From a virus, in IMG/VR virus record IMGVR_UViG_3300032241_003117, positions 1 to 42,667 of that record: a stretch of 42,667 bases of DNA; one strand, 5' to 3'. Shown one piece after another: positions 1 through 7,343 of the stretch. The number at the start of each line of letters is the position of its first letter. Within the stretch, counting starts at the first letter, position 1. A program made the translations under genes and the position numbers. The notes below the pieces were generated by a model. It was not told where the DNA came from, searched no databases, and saw nothing but the letters and a program-made list of their open reading frames with translations.

Positions 1-381
1 CTGATACCACATGTTGCGTATCAAGTCGCTTTGATCATCATGAAAGGCCACGTTGACCGGATCGTAATTGATCTTGGTCTGGACCAGTCGCTTGCGATTG
101 TACTGATTCATCACGTCAACATCAACTGAGTACTTGGGCAGGTCAATGGTCTTGACCATGAGTCCTATACTGGAGATATCACCGTTGTTACCAAAGGCAT
201 TGCGAATTGCCGGAATGTCCATGTTGAGATTAAAGAAAACATGGAATAGATATTTGGTACGTGGACTGAGATTATAGTTATCAGTTCTAAAAGTCTTAGA
301 AGCGTGACTATAATCTTTTAGTCCAGTGCCGTTAAAAAAGCCTTGGAGTAGGTCCTCACCAAATGTTGGTAAGTTAGCCAT
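1..381 (-). CDS. Tail-tube-family protein (partial, N-terminal 127 residues)
   Basis: An open frame starts at an ATG (complement of 379-381) and runs off the left window edge without a stop, so only 127 residues are visible. The protein begins MANLPTFGEDLLQGFF and contains a stretch of the type found in gp19-like tube proteins (SPRTKYLFHVFFNLNMD, then a 'vkTIDLPKYSVDVDVMNQYNRKR' region read across several strands). In tube proteins this region forms the beta-barrel that stacks into hexameric rings. It starts 6 bases after the stop of the gp19 gene and has no late promoter box of its own, so it is probably co-transcribed with gp19. It may be a second tube subunit or a tube-initiator or terminator paralogue (T4 gp54 and gp19 are related in this way). 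Family assignment is by eye; the exact role is inference. Confidence 0.6.
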   Translation of the reverse strand, partial: MANLPTFGEDLLQGFFNGTGLKDYSHASKTFRTDNYNLSPRTKYLFHVFFNLNMDIPAIRNAFGNNGDISSIGLMVKTIDLPKYSVDVDVMNQYNRKRLVQTKINYDPVNVAFHDDQSDLIRNMWYQ

Positions 382-387
382 GGTGTA

Positions 388-1014
388 TTAGGTACCTAGG
401 CCGGTTGCAATATCGCCCAAGGTTCTACCAACTACTGCACCAACTCCGGCTCCAGCTGGAGTTTGTAAGGCATTATCAAAGCGGATGGTCAATGCAATCT
501 GCATTGGTTCGTTGGTGCCATAATTGGCATCGCCGTAGTTAACACCTTGTAAGTAGCAACCGTAAAGATACCAAGTTTCTAATGCTACTGGAACATTGGC
601 TCCATTACCGCCGTCAAGCACTTCAAATTGTGTAGTAAACTTGTAGTCAATACCAGAAGCAGCACTACTCATTTCTGCAAAGTCCAACTGTTTCTGCAAC
701 TGTTCGCCGACCAACTGGCTGATAGCACCGCTGGCATCATCACGTATGTTGCAGGTGATGTCTTGCCAGGCATACTTGCCAGCCAGCTTGATAGTGCTGT
801 TATAAACAGGAATATCAATGTTTTCAAATGTGACATTAGGACGTTGAAAATCTACAACCTGTTTGGTCAATTCTGTTACCGGATTACTTACACCAAAATT
901 TTGGAATGTGACTCTGAAGCGATACTTCAGTTTGGGCATTAACAAGCCCTGACTTGGGCTGCTTTGATCGCTGGCCAATGGCACGGTCATTTTTGTTAGC
1001 GATGATGTAGGCAT
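388..1014 (-). CDS. gp19: Tail tube protein, gp19-like
   Basis: A 208-residue protein with the gp19 pattern: an N-terminal strand 'LKYRFRVTFQNFG', then 'VVDFQRPNVTFENIDIPVYNSTIKLAGKYAWQDI' (the segment that in T4 gp19 reads roughly 'vPVGFMNRKINVAGDRTFDDW'), then a C-terminal 'ALTIRFDNAL' strand. T4 gp19 is 163 residues; the extra length is mainly at the ends, including a glycine-rich C-terminus. The protein forms the inner tube through which DNA passes. Upstream is an AGGAGA ribosome-binding site and a late box (CATAAATA) about 25 bases from the ATG. It lies directly downstream of the sheath gene, the usual gp18-gp19 order. Confidence 0.82.
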   Translation of the reverse strand: MPTSSLTKMTVPLASDQSSPSQGLLMPKLKYRFRVTFQNFGVSNPVTELTKQVVDFQRPNVTFENIDIPVYNSTIKLAGKYAWQDITCNIRDDASGAISQLVGEQLQKQLDFAEMSSAASGIDYKFTTQFEVLDGGNGANVPVALETWYLYGCYLQGVNYGDANYGTNEPMQIALTIRFDNALQTPAGAGVGAVVGRTLGDIATGLGT

Positions 1015-1039
1015 TTCGTTTATTCTCCTGGTATACTGT

Positions 1040-1047
1040 TATTTATG
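1040..1047 (-). promoter_or_regulatory. Late promoter box for gp19
   Basis: Reads CATAAATA on the minus strand, between the gp18 stop and the gp19 start, with AGGAGA about 8 bases before the ATG. This gives gp19 its own late transcript in addition to read-through from gp18. Confidence 0.68.
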
Positions 1048-1078
1048 GCAAGTCCATGGGGTTCAAAACCCCATGACT

Positions 1079-4000
1079 TTATGCCGTTGTTTGAGCCGCA
1101 ATAGTTCCTGTGTTCTGGATACGCAATGGTATATAGATGAACTCGACTGCCTTGACTGGTTCGATTGCAATATCAACCCACAGCTCATTGTTGTCAATTC
1201 TAGCTGGTGTGTTGTTGGTCAAATCGCAAACTACCAAGTAGTCGTAGATGCCACGTTTAGCAACCAAATCAACCATCAAACTGGTAATAGCATTGGTGAT
1301 TTGCTGACGTGTAATTTGATCATTAGGCTCAAACAGGTATTGTTTACCAATTGTGTTGAGTCTGTTGCGCAAGAATGCTACCAAACGTGCCACATTGATA
1401 CGATTCATAGCTGTGCTATCGTTCAACAAGGTATGGTTACCAAAGTTGGTAATACCTACACCTGGAATGAATGTGATAGGATTGATATCCTGCTGATATA
1501 ATACATCACGCAAGGCCTGATTTACACCCAAGGATACAAAAGCACCTGTAGAGGCATCAATGTAGCCAATTTGTGTGGCATTGTCAACTACACCACGGCG
1601 TGTACCAGCAGGTGCTAACCATGGATAAGCTACTTCGTCACTACGAATAATTGTACGAATCATCATGTGACTAGGTGGTTGTACTACCAAGTTACCAGAC
1701 AGGTCTGTTGTACTGCAACTAGGATAGAAAGCAGCTGCATACGGATCACCAATGTCAGAATTGCCATCACCTGTTGCTAGACCGTTGCCATTGTTATTGG
1801 TTGCCCAAGTTACAATGTCATTTGGATTTAAACGTAGCGGAGTATCTTCAATCACAAAGGCTGTTTGACCGCGATCCACGTTGAGTTGTGCCAGGTTATT
1901 GACCAACTCTGGATACTGTGGGCAAGCAATTAAGTTGAATTGATTTTGTTCTTCACGTATTGTTGTATTACTGTTGATACCGGCACGCAAGGCCTTAACA
2001 ATGATAGCACGCTGAGCTTGACGACCCATGTATGGACTACCATCGGCTCTGTTGCCTGATGCTGTTACCCAAGTATTGGTTACTAGGATTTCACTCCAGT
2101 ATGCAGAAGCTGTGCTAGGAGTTTGATTGATGTTGGATTCTTCGCAAACATAAACAATTCCTTGATAAGTGACACGATCGCCAATGGCATAGGTACTGTA
2201 TGCACTCCAGTCGTAAGCTGGGTATGCTCCTGTATTAAAATAGTTCAATTCAAACTGTTTGACATTGAAACCACTGCGACGTGTGTTCCACAATAAGATT
2301 CCATTTGGATACAGGTCTGGACTAGGCGCATCTGGATCCAGGTAGTTGCTGGTCAACAAGCTGGTGATACTAGGAATAGCATCACTAACAGGATCAGTAG
2401 TACCGTTAGCAGCCCAACGTGCATCTGCAAACAGGATACCATTTTCTGTAGTTTGATTTGTGTTGGACAATGTTACCCACTGCTCAATGCCATTTACACT
2501 TTCCCAGCGATTGATCACCGGATACAGTTCAAGATTTGAAGTGTCAATCCATAAATCACCTAACTGTAATGATGACTTGGCAGAATTGTTCTGTGTAGTT
2601 GGTGCTGTAGGACTGATCTGCGGACCTGAAGCATTGGTTTGACTTAAATTGTAACCACGTGCATCGTTGGTCACATTCTGATAGCCATACCATTGCCCGT
2701 CGTTCAATACCATGATGTCAACTTGATCAGTAGCACTGTAATACCAGTAAGTTCCAGAAACAGGATTCTGATCTGGTGCTGTGGTAGAGGCTGTGTAGGT
2801 AAATGTTGGAGTAGTTACCCAGTTACTGAGTACCAATGTATCACCTGTTACATTCTGAGCTGTTAGGCCAACAATATTTTGATCTGTAGCAAAGCCAGCA
2901 TCAGCAACTGGTGTGCCATTGACGTCTGTCAAGTAGATATCGCCACCCTGACTGTGTGTAAACACAACAGCGCCAGCACTGTTAACAGTGGCACTCACAT
3001 GAGGAACTCCGGCACTACTAACAGCACTTATAAAGTCAGCTGCTGTGCCAGCACCATAAATGATACCAGCTTGACTGATACTACCTGTAGTGGTACTTGT
3101 AAACTGTACTGTGGTGTCACTGCAAGCAGTTACCACGTATGCACCGTTGTAACCTGTGGGCACAACGCCAGAGACCACAATAGTGCTTCCAACTGCGAAT
3201 GGAGGACTACTCTGTGCTGGGAAAGTCAATGTAGCAACTGCTCCAGATCCACCTGTTGCTGTTGTTGACAAGCTGTTGGTAGGATAAATTGTAGCAGTAC
3301 CTGATACAACAGCACTGGTACCAGCTTGTGTAGCACCTACAGTAAATGTGTTTAATGCAACAAACGGCCCAGGTGATGTTGTTGCACCTGTGATCACTGT
3401 GGCACCTGTGGTATAACGTTCAAATAATTGGAAACCACCAGTGGCATTGTTGTAGGGGTCAACTTGTGCATAGGTCGCGCCTTGAGCAATATTGGTACCA
3501 CCACCACTTGGATCTAAGCCATAGATAGCATCAGCATCTGTGGCATATACTGGGCAGGCCTGTGGTACAAATGTACCCAAGGTTGAACTGTACTGACTTA
3601 CTGTCAGGTTGGTTCCAGCATTTACGTTGTTGGTTTTTTGCCAAACAGATCCGGTAGGTTGTGGAATCGTTGCACTGCTGTTCCATCTTGGATTTTGATA
3701 ACTTGGGCTGGACTGATATGCAGGAACTGCATATACACCTTGTGTGATACCCAATGCGGCCAATGATGTTCCATTGCCCTGGCCAATACTGACACTACCA
3801 GGCCAAGTAATAGTTGCGCCACTGACAGCACCAGTAGCTGTAGTATTAAAGCTGACTGATGTGTTGGTAGAAGCTGTTACGGTAAATGTGCCGTTGTATC
3901 CTGCTACGTTTGCGCCTGTAATGGTGATGCCAGATCCAACTGGATAAGGAGTTGGAATAGCAGCATTGCCGCTGTTGCTGAATGTCAAAGTAGCAACGCC

Positions 4001-4942
4001 TGTGCTTACGTTGGCATTACCTGTTGCGCCACTGAATGTAGGTCCTGCTGAATTGTTGTCAGCATAGATATACAAGGCACCGCCTTCAACTGAAGAATAA
4101 ACACCTGGAATAGATAGATTATTAATGCTGTTGCTTACTGCGGTAGGTGTAGAATTGGCAGGCACAGAAACTGTAGCAGTATTGTTAATTACAATGTTGC
4201 CAGTTAGTGTGCTTGGAGCCAGCGTACCTTCAATTGAAGGCCATGCTGTACACCATTCGTCGCTGCCAACCAATACCCAAGTATTGTAAAGGTCAGAAAG
4301 ATATGTACTGGATGTTTGAGCCACGGTAGGGCCGCCACGCTTGTAGTATTCTGGATTGTAGATATTGGTAGCTGTGACAGCATAGTTGCCGATACTGCCA
4401 ACACTTTGTAGTGGTACTGTAGAACCAGCTTCGAGTTCGCTGGTGTTGGTAATTACCGTTGGGATCTTGTTGGTGAATGCACCTGTGGTCAAGTTCCATT
4501 CAAAAATACCCCAGTTTGATGTGGTAGTATTCAACCAATATGTTCCTGCAGGAGGAGTTCCAACAGGTCTTGTTAAACTGGCAGTAAGAGCAGCCAAGTC
4601 AACATCAACACGTTGTACATAGCACTGGTTGGTTACACCCAACGCACTGTAAGCGGCCAACAAGCCGTATTCGTTGAGTTCGTAACCGTTGATCGGTGTG
4701 CCAGCTGTGGTGTTGTAGAAGAACGGCACGCCAAATGTGTTTAGCAAATCTCGCTGACTGGTTATCAGATAAGTTTTATTTGCGTTTGCTGCCAACGTTC
4801 CTGCGGCTACGCCAACGCCTGCTCCTGAAATCTTGTTAGAAGCTGTTGCCAACAAAACAAACGGAACCGAGTTAGTCGCGGCTGGAATGTAATTGCTCTG
4901 ATCATTTACTGTTACTTGTACACCAGGTGATAATAAGGCCAT
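1079..4942 (-). CDS. gp18: Contractile tail sheath protein gp18, enlarged (1287 aa)
   Basis: The N-terminus (MALLSPGVQVTVNDQSNYIP) and the C-terminal third (GRQAQRAIIVKALRAGINSN; QNQFNLIACPQYPELVNNLA; then IRTIIRSDEVAYPWLAPAG, GVGITNFGNHTLL, NRINVARLVAFLRNRLN and a final strand ending in the IAIEPVKAVEFIYIPLRIQN region) are those of a T4-type tail sheath. It polymerises around the tube and contracts on infection. T4 gp18 is 659 residues; here about 600 residues are inserted in the middle, probably displayed on the sheath surface. The insert holds two copies of a beta domain containing GYNG(T/A)(F/Y)xVTA (near residues 345 and 600), several 'GTYW/DLWIDT' strands, and at about 907-950 a small domain with YAIGDRVTYQGIVYVC and a final YW, resembling a type 5/12 carbohydrate-binding module. 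A late box (GATAAATA) and AAGGAT site precede the ATG. Confidence 0.93.
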   Translation of the reverse strand: MALLSPGVQVTVNDQSNYIPAATNSVPFVLLATASNKISGAGVGVAAGTLAANANKTYLITSQRDLLNTFGVPFFYNTTAGTPINGYELNEYGLLAAYSALGVTNQCYVQRVDVDLAALTASLTRPVGTPPAGTYWLNTTTSNWGIFEWNLTTGAFTNKIPTVITNTSELEAGSTVPLQSVGSIGNYAVTATNIYNPEYYKRGGPTVAQTSSTYLSDLYNTWVLVGSDEWCTAWPSIEGTLAPSTLTGNIVINNTATVSVPANSTPTAVSNSINNLSIPGVYSSVEGGALYIYADNNSAGPTFSGATGNANVSTGVATLTFSNSGNAAIPTPYPVGSGITITGANVAGYNGTFTVTASTNTSVSFNTTATGAVSGATITWPGSVSIGQGNGTSLAALGITQGVYAVPAYQSSPSYQNPRWNSSATIPQPTGSVWQKTNNVNAGTNLTVSQYSSTLGTFVPQACPVYATDADAIYGLDPSGGGTNIAQGATYAQVDPYNNATGGFQLFERYTTGATVITGATTSPGPFVALNTFTVGATQAGTSAVVSGTATIYPTNSLSTTATGGSGAVATLTFPAQSSPPFAVGSTIVVSGVVPTGYNGAYVVTACSDTTVQFTSTTTGSISQAGIIYGAGTAADFISAVSSAGVPHVSATVNSAGAVVFTHSQGGDIYLTDVNGTPVADAGFATDQNIVGLTAQNVTGDTLVLSNWVTTPTFTYTASTTAPDQNPVSGTYWYYSATDQVDIMVLNDGQWYGYQNVTNDARGYNLSQTNASGPQISPTAPTTQNNSAKSSLQLGDLWIDTSNLELYPVINRWESVNGIEQWVTLSNTNQTTENGILFADARWAANGTTDPVSDAIPSITSLLTSNYLDPDAPSPDLYPNGILLWNTRRSGFNVKQFELNYFNTGAYPAYDWSAYSTYAIGDRVTYQGIVYVCEESNINQTPSTASAYWSEILVTNTWVTASGNRADGSPYMGRQAQRAIIVKALRAGINSNTTIREEQNQFNLIACPQYPELVNNLAQLNVDRGQTAFVIEDTPLRLNPNDIVTWATNNNGNGLATGDGNSDIGDPYAAAFYPSCSTTDLSGNLVVQPPSHMMIRTIIRSDEVAYPWLAPAGTRRGVVDNATQIGYIDASTGAFVSLGVNQALRDVLYQQDINPITFIPGVGITNFGNHTLLNDSTAMNRINVARLVAFLRNRLNTIGKQYLFEPNDQITRQQITNAITSLMVDLVAKRGIYDYLVVCDLTNNTPARIDNNELWVDIAIEPVKAVEFIYIPLRIQNTGTIAAQTTA

Positions 4943-4969
4943 ATCAAAATCCTTTTTTATTAGTACAGA

Positions 4970-4977
4970 TATTTATC
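4970..4977 (-). promoter_or_regulatory. Late promoter box for gp18
   Basis: Reads GATAAATA on the minus strand, one base off the T4 late consensus TATAAATA, about 28 bases upstream of the gp18 ATG, with AAGGAT between them as ribosome-binding site. Confidence 0.65.
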
Positions 4978-5027
4978 GGTTATGTCAAAAAGAACGTGGT
5001 ATTAGCGACCTTTGGCAAAGGTTTTTG

Positions 5028-5035
5028 TGTAAATA
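5028..5035 (+). promoter_or_regulatory. Possible late promoter box abutting HNH gene
   Basis: TGTAAATA ends four bases before the ATG at 5040. It matches the late consensus less well than other boxes here (G at position 2). If used, the mRNA would be leaderless. Confidence 0.35.
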
Positions 5036-5039
5036 CACA

Positions 5040-5387
5040 ATGAATCGTCCTGTTTGTGCTGCTTGTAACCAAAGATTATGTGCTATCAACTATCACAAAG
5101 ATGGCATAGTACACTATCGCCGTCGTTGTAGTGTATGCGAAGCCAAACAACGACGCATCAAGCCACCTGAACCCAGATGGATGGGCAATGGATACAAGAA
5201 AAAACCCACATGTGAACGCTGTGGGTTTAGGGCTAGATATTCAGCACAGTTGCTGGTGTATCATGTGGATGCTAATTTAAACAACAGCAATCCTAGAAAT
5301 CTCAAAACTATATGTTTGAATTGTGTTGAAGACGTACGGCGTTCAGATCTTCCCTGGCGGGCTGGAGATCTTGAACCAGATTATTGA
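5040..5387 (+). CDS. HNH-type endonuclease-like zinc protein
   Basis: A 115-residue basic protein on the opposite strand to its neighbours. It has paired cysteines (CAAC and CSVC; CERC and CLNC) and the pattern YHVDANLNNSNPRNLKTIC, which fits the H-x-D-x-N-x-x-N-P-x-N-L-x-T-I-C core of small HNH nucleases with structural zinc. Small HNH proteins of this kind occur in T4-like phages as free-standing (possibly homing) endonucleases. An in-frame TTG at 5025 would add five residues, but the ATG at 5040 is preferred: a late-type box (TGTAAATA, 5028-5035) ends four bases before it, so a transcript would start about at the ATG. Its last 80 bases overlap the 3' end of the dNMP kinase gene on the other strand. 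The nuclease activity is inferred from the motif. Confidence 0.72.
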   Translation: MNRPVCAACNQRLCAINYHKDGIVHYRRRCSVCEAKQRRIKPPEPRWMGNGYKKKPTCERCGFRARYSAQLLVYHVDANLNNSNPRNLKTICLNCVEDVRRSDLPWRAGDLEPDY

Positions 5388-5982
5388 CCTGAGCATACAA
5401 ATGATCCATGCCAGCATTGTTGTCTAACACAGCATCAAAAGCCGTACCAATCCATGCAGTTTCACTGGCATGTATACCTACAGTTTTTAGCTCTTCCTGA
5501 AACAACGTTAATCCGCTATTGGCCATTTCGGCCACATAGTACCAGCTGGGATCCGGACCACGAGCAACTCTAACCACCATGCCACCGGCACGTTTGATGG
5601 CTGCAATTTCGTTGGGGAAACGGCAATCGCTAATGACCACATGATCTTGGCCGGTACGTAGCCTATTCTCCAAAGCAGCAATCCAAGTATCGTCGTGAAA
5701 TGCACGGCGTACAACTTCGGTGCCCCAGTGCTGTAGTACCCAGCGTGGAGTTAAATTGGGCATGTTCAAGCGTTCTGCCCACCATGGATCCACTTGTTCA
5801 CGCCAGGCCCTGCTGTGAGCAGTACGTCCTTCCAGCAGTTCACGATCCCAGCCAAACACACAGGCTACTGCATCTTTGAGTGTACCGGCAAAACTTTCAC
5901 GTTTAAAACCGTAAATGTTTACAAGATAATCAGCAATGGTGTCTTTGCCAGCACCAATTAGTCCACAAATTCCTATGATCAT
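5308..5982 (-). CDS. gp1: Deoxynucleoside monophosphate kinase, gp1-like
   Basis: A 224-residue protein with an N-terminal Walker A loop G-L-I-G-A-G-K-D-T (residues 7-15), a long central segment of the kind that follows the P-loop in phage dNMP kinases, and a Walker-B-like strand VVISDCRFPNEIAAIKRAGG (about 116-135). In T4, gp1 phosphorylates dNMPs to dNDPs for phage DNA synthesis and is 241 residues. The frame is open for 21 codons upstream, but the ATG at 5982 directly precedes the P-loop strand (MIIGICG) and overlaps the dexA stop as ATGA, so translation is probably coupled. The 3' end overlaps the HNH gene by 80 bases in antiparallel orientation. No separate promoter was seen; expression should come from the sigma70-type promoter in front of dexA. 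Confidence 0.82.
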   Translation of the reverse strand: MIIGICGLIGAGKDTIADYLVNIYGFKRESFAGTLKDAVACVFGWDRELLEGRTAHSRAWREQVDPWWAERLNMPNLTPRWVLQHWGTEVVRRAFHDDTWIAALENRLRTGQDHVVISDCRFPNEIAAIKRAGGMVVRVARGPDPSWYYVAEMANSGLTLFQEELKTVGIHASETAWIGTAFDAVLDNNAGMDHLYAQVNNLVQDLQPAREDLNAVRLQHNSNI

Positions 5983-6500
5983 GCCAGGGCCTTTACGTTG
6001 AGATGTTTGAGAGTCTGTTGCAACAGGCCAATCTGTCGCCGACAATCTTCCAGTGCATGGTGACTGGTTGGGGGTTTAGGAAGGTCAGGCCATAGACTGA
6101 ATACAGTTCTACTGTCACGCACCGCATAAAATTGCCAAGGAATGGGTTTGCCATAACTTTTGTAAGCGTGTTCTAGAATGTTCATGTCGTAGGTAGGACC
6201 TTGTGCCCAGACTCGCTTGGCATGCCAAATCAGTTTACCCAGTTCGTCCAAGGCTTGATCTAACGGAATACGACCTTCTTCGTTGAATGCTTCATCTCTA
6301 GCAGGCGCAGGTTGAGTTGCCCACCAGTCAATGGTGCCTTGCTGTATGCTACGGTCAGGTTGGCTTTCCAAGGTCACACGAGCATAGTACTGTTGCTCAA
6401 ACGTGATTTGTCCAAACGGGTCAAATGCCTGTGCGGCTATGGTCAGAATAGTAGTGTCAGGGCCAGTGCCCAAACCTTCAAGGTCAATCATTAGATCCAT
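5979..6500 (-). CDS. dexA: DexA-like 3'-5' exonuclease
   Basis: A 173-residue DEDDh-type exonuclease. Visible catalytic residues: D6 and E8 in MIDLEGLG (exo I), D105 in GPTYDMNIL (exo II), and H147 with D152 in HHALEDC (exo III). This arrangement matches the T4 DexA family (DexA is 227 residues), a 3'-5' exonuclease acting on single-stranded DNA; related enzymes trim RNA, so the substrate is not certain. A sigma70-type promoter (TAGACC-N17-TATACT) ends six bases from the ATG, which suggests early expression from a leaderless mRNA. The stop overlaps the start of the dNMP kinase (ATGA), forming a two-gene nucleotide-metabolism unit in the middle of a structural region. Confidence 0.78.
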   Translation of the reverse strand: MDLMIDLEGLGTGPDTTILTIAAQAFDPFGQITFEQQYYARVTLESQPDRSIQQGTIDWWATQPAPARDEAFNEEGRIPLDQALDELGKLIWHAKRVWAQGPTYDMNILEHAYKSYGKPIPWQFYAVRDSRTVFSLWPDLPKPPTSHHALEDCRRQIGLLQQTLKHLNVKALA

Positions 6501-6506
6501 ACTATG

Positions 6507-6535
6507 AGTATAGCAGGATTTTTGGTGCAGGTCTA
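6507..6535 (-). promoter_or_regulatory. Sigma70-type promoter of dexA-gp1
   Basis: Minus strand: TAGACC (6535-6530), 17-base spacer, TATACT (6512-6507), then six bases to the dexA ATG. It sits in the short gap after the gp13 stop. Four of six -35 bases and five of six -10 bases match the consensus. Confidence 0.55.
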
Positions 6536-6542
6536 CCGGTTG

Positions 6543-7313
6543 TTAGCCTGTTATCCAATACAAGGGCTGACTGCCGTCGATGAAATTGGTAAGATCTTTA
6601 AGACCTTGTTCCATGATAGCAAGTCCTTCGCTTTTCATCGCGGCACCGTTTAATGTTGATCCTGATTGTGGACCGGCAATGGTACTGAATTTTTCACGTG
6701 CTTCGCCGATTATGAGCTTGCAATTTCCAACCATGTAATTGCGAATCCACTGACTGATCTGCGGATCACTTAGGAGATTAAATTCTGGTTTGTAGTTGTA
6801 GGTCCATAGCAAGACACTTTCGCCTGTGCCTTTTGGATCACGAATCAGTTGTAACTTCTTGGTCACAGGATTGAATGTATAGTTCATAAAAGCACCAAAC
6901 ATACGTCCGGCCAATTTTACATACTGACTGTAGAAATCGTAGGTGGCGAGGCCGCCTGCCACATTGAAATTCATAAGATACACGTTTAGTGAAGCTTGGC
7001 TAAACGGATCAAAATTTGAAGCAAATGGTCCAGTTGAGTCGCCAAAGGTTCTGCGATACACCTGACGCACTGTTTGTACTTCTTGCGGCAAGGTGTAGAT
7101 ATTGACATTGGCCACCAGTTCCATAAAACTGTAGCTTTCTTCATAGGCATTTTCAGCCCGCTGACGATAGGTGCCAATGGTGTTGTGATAGGCTGAGTCA
7201 AAGTGTATAGGGTCAAGCTCTATGTCAATGATGCCGTCGCCCAGCTGAGCCCGCACATATTGGAATAGGTTTTGTTTGAGTGTTTCTAAGCTGTTTTCGG
7301 ATTCAATGCCCAT
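6543..7313 (-). CDS. gp13: Neck protein gp13-like (head completion)
   Basis: A 256-residue protein in the size range of T4 gp13 (309). It starts MGIESENSLETLKQNLFQYV, then has the 'LGDGIIDIELDPIHFDSAYHNTIGTYRQRAENAYEES' region that parallels the T4 gp13 '[31 protein letters not shown]' segment, followed by a beta-rich middle and a C-terminal helical part (WIRNYMVGNCKLIIGEAREK). gp13 and gp14 form the neck that closes the filled head and docks the tail. It has its own late box (CTAAATAA) and a palindrome that covers the ribosome-binding site. It is separated from gp14 by two genes with early-type promoters, which is unusual. Confidence 0.75.
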   Translation of the reverse strand: MGIESENSLETLKQNLFQYVRAQLGDGIIDIELDPIHFDSAYHNTIGTYRQRAENAYEESYSFMELVANVNIYTLPQEVQTVRQVYRRTFGDSTGPFASNFDPFSQASLNVYLMNFNVAGGLATYDFYSQYVKLAGRMFGAFMNYTFNPVTKKLQLIRDPKGTGESVLLWTYNYKPEFNLLSDPQISQWIRNYMVGNCKLIIGEAREKFSTIAGPQSGSTLNGAAMKSEGLAIMEQGLKDLTNFIDGSQPLYWITG

Positions 7314-7314
7314 T

Positions 7315-7330
7315 AGGAACTCCAGTTCCT
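7315..7330 (-). promoter_or_regulatory. Hairpin over the gp13 ribosome-binding site
   Basis: The minus strand reads AGGAACT-GG-AGTTCCT, a perfect 7-bp inverted repeat that ends one base before the gp13 ATG. The probable Shine-Dalgarno GGAG (7323-7320) lies in its loop and 3' arm. The late start predicted from the box at 7333-7339 falls within the 5' arm (about 7325-7327), so late mRNA should lack the hairpin while read-through mRNA from upstream contains it. Confidence 0.5.
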
Positions 7331-7332
7331 AT

Positions 7333-7339
7333 TATTTAG
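7333..7339 (-). promoter_or_regulatory. Late promoter box for gp13
   Basis: CTAAATA on the minus strand, about 20 bases before the gp13 ATG, between the stop of the upstream gene and the palindrome. Confidence 0.6.
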
Positions 7340-7343
7340 CAGT

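Noticed and set aside
5008-5026. ACCTTT-GGC-AAAGGT stem followed by a T-run, before the HNH gene
   Set aside because: It would stop plus-strand transcription, but there is no plus-strand gene upstream and the stem is only 6 bp.
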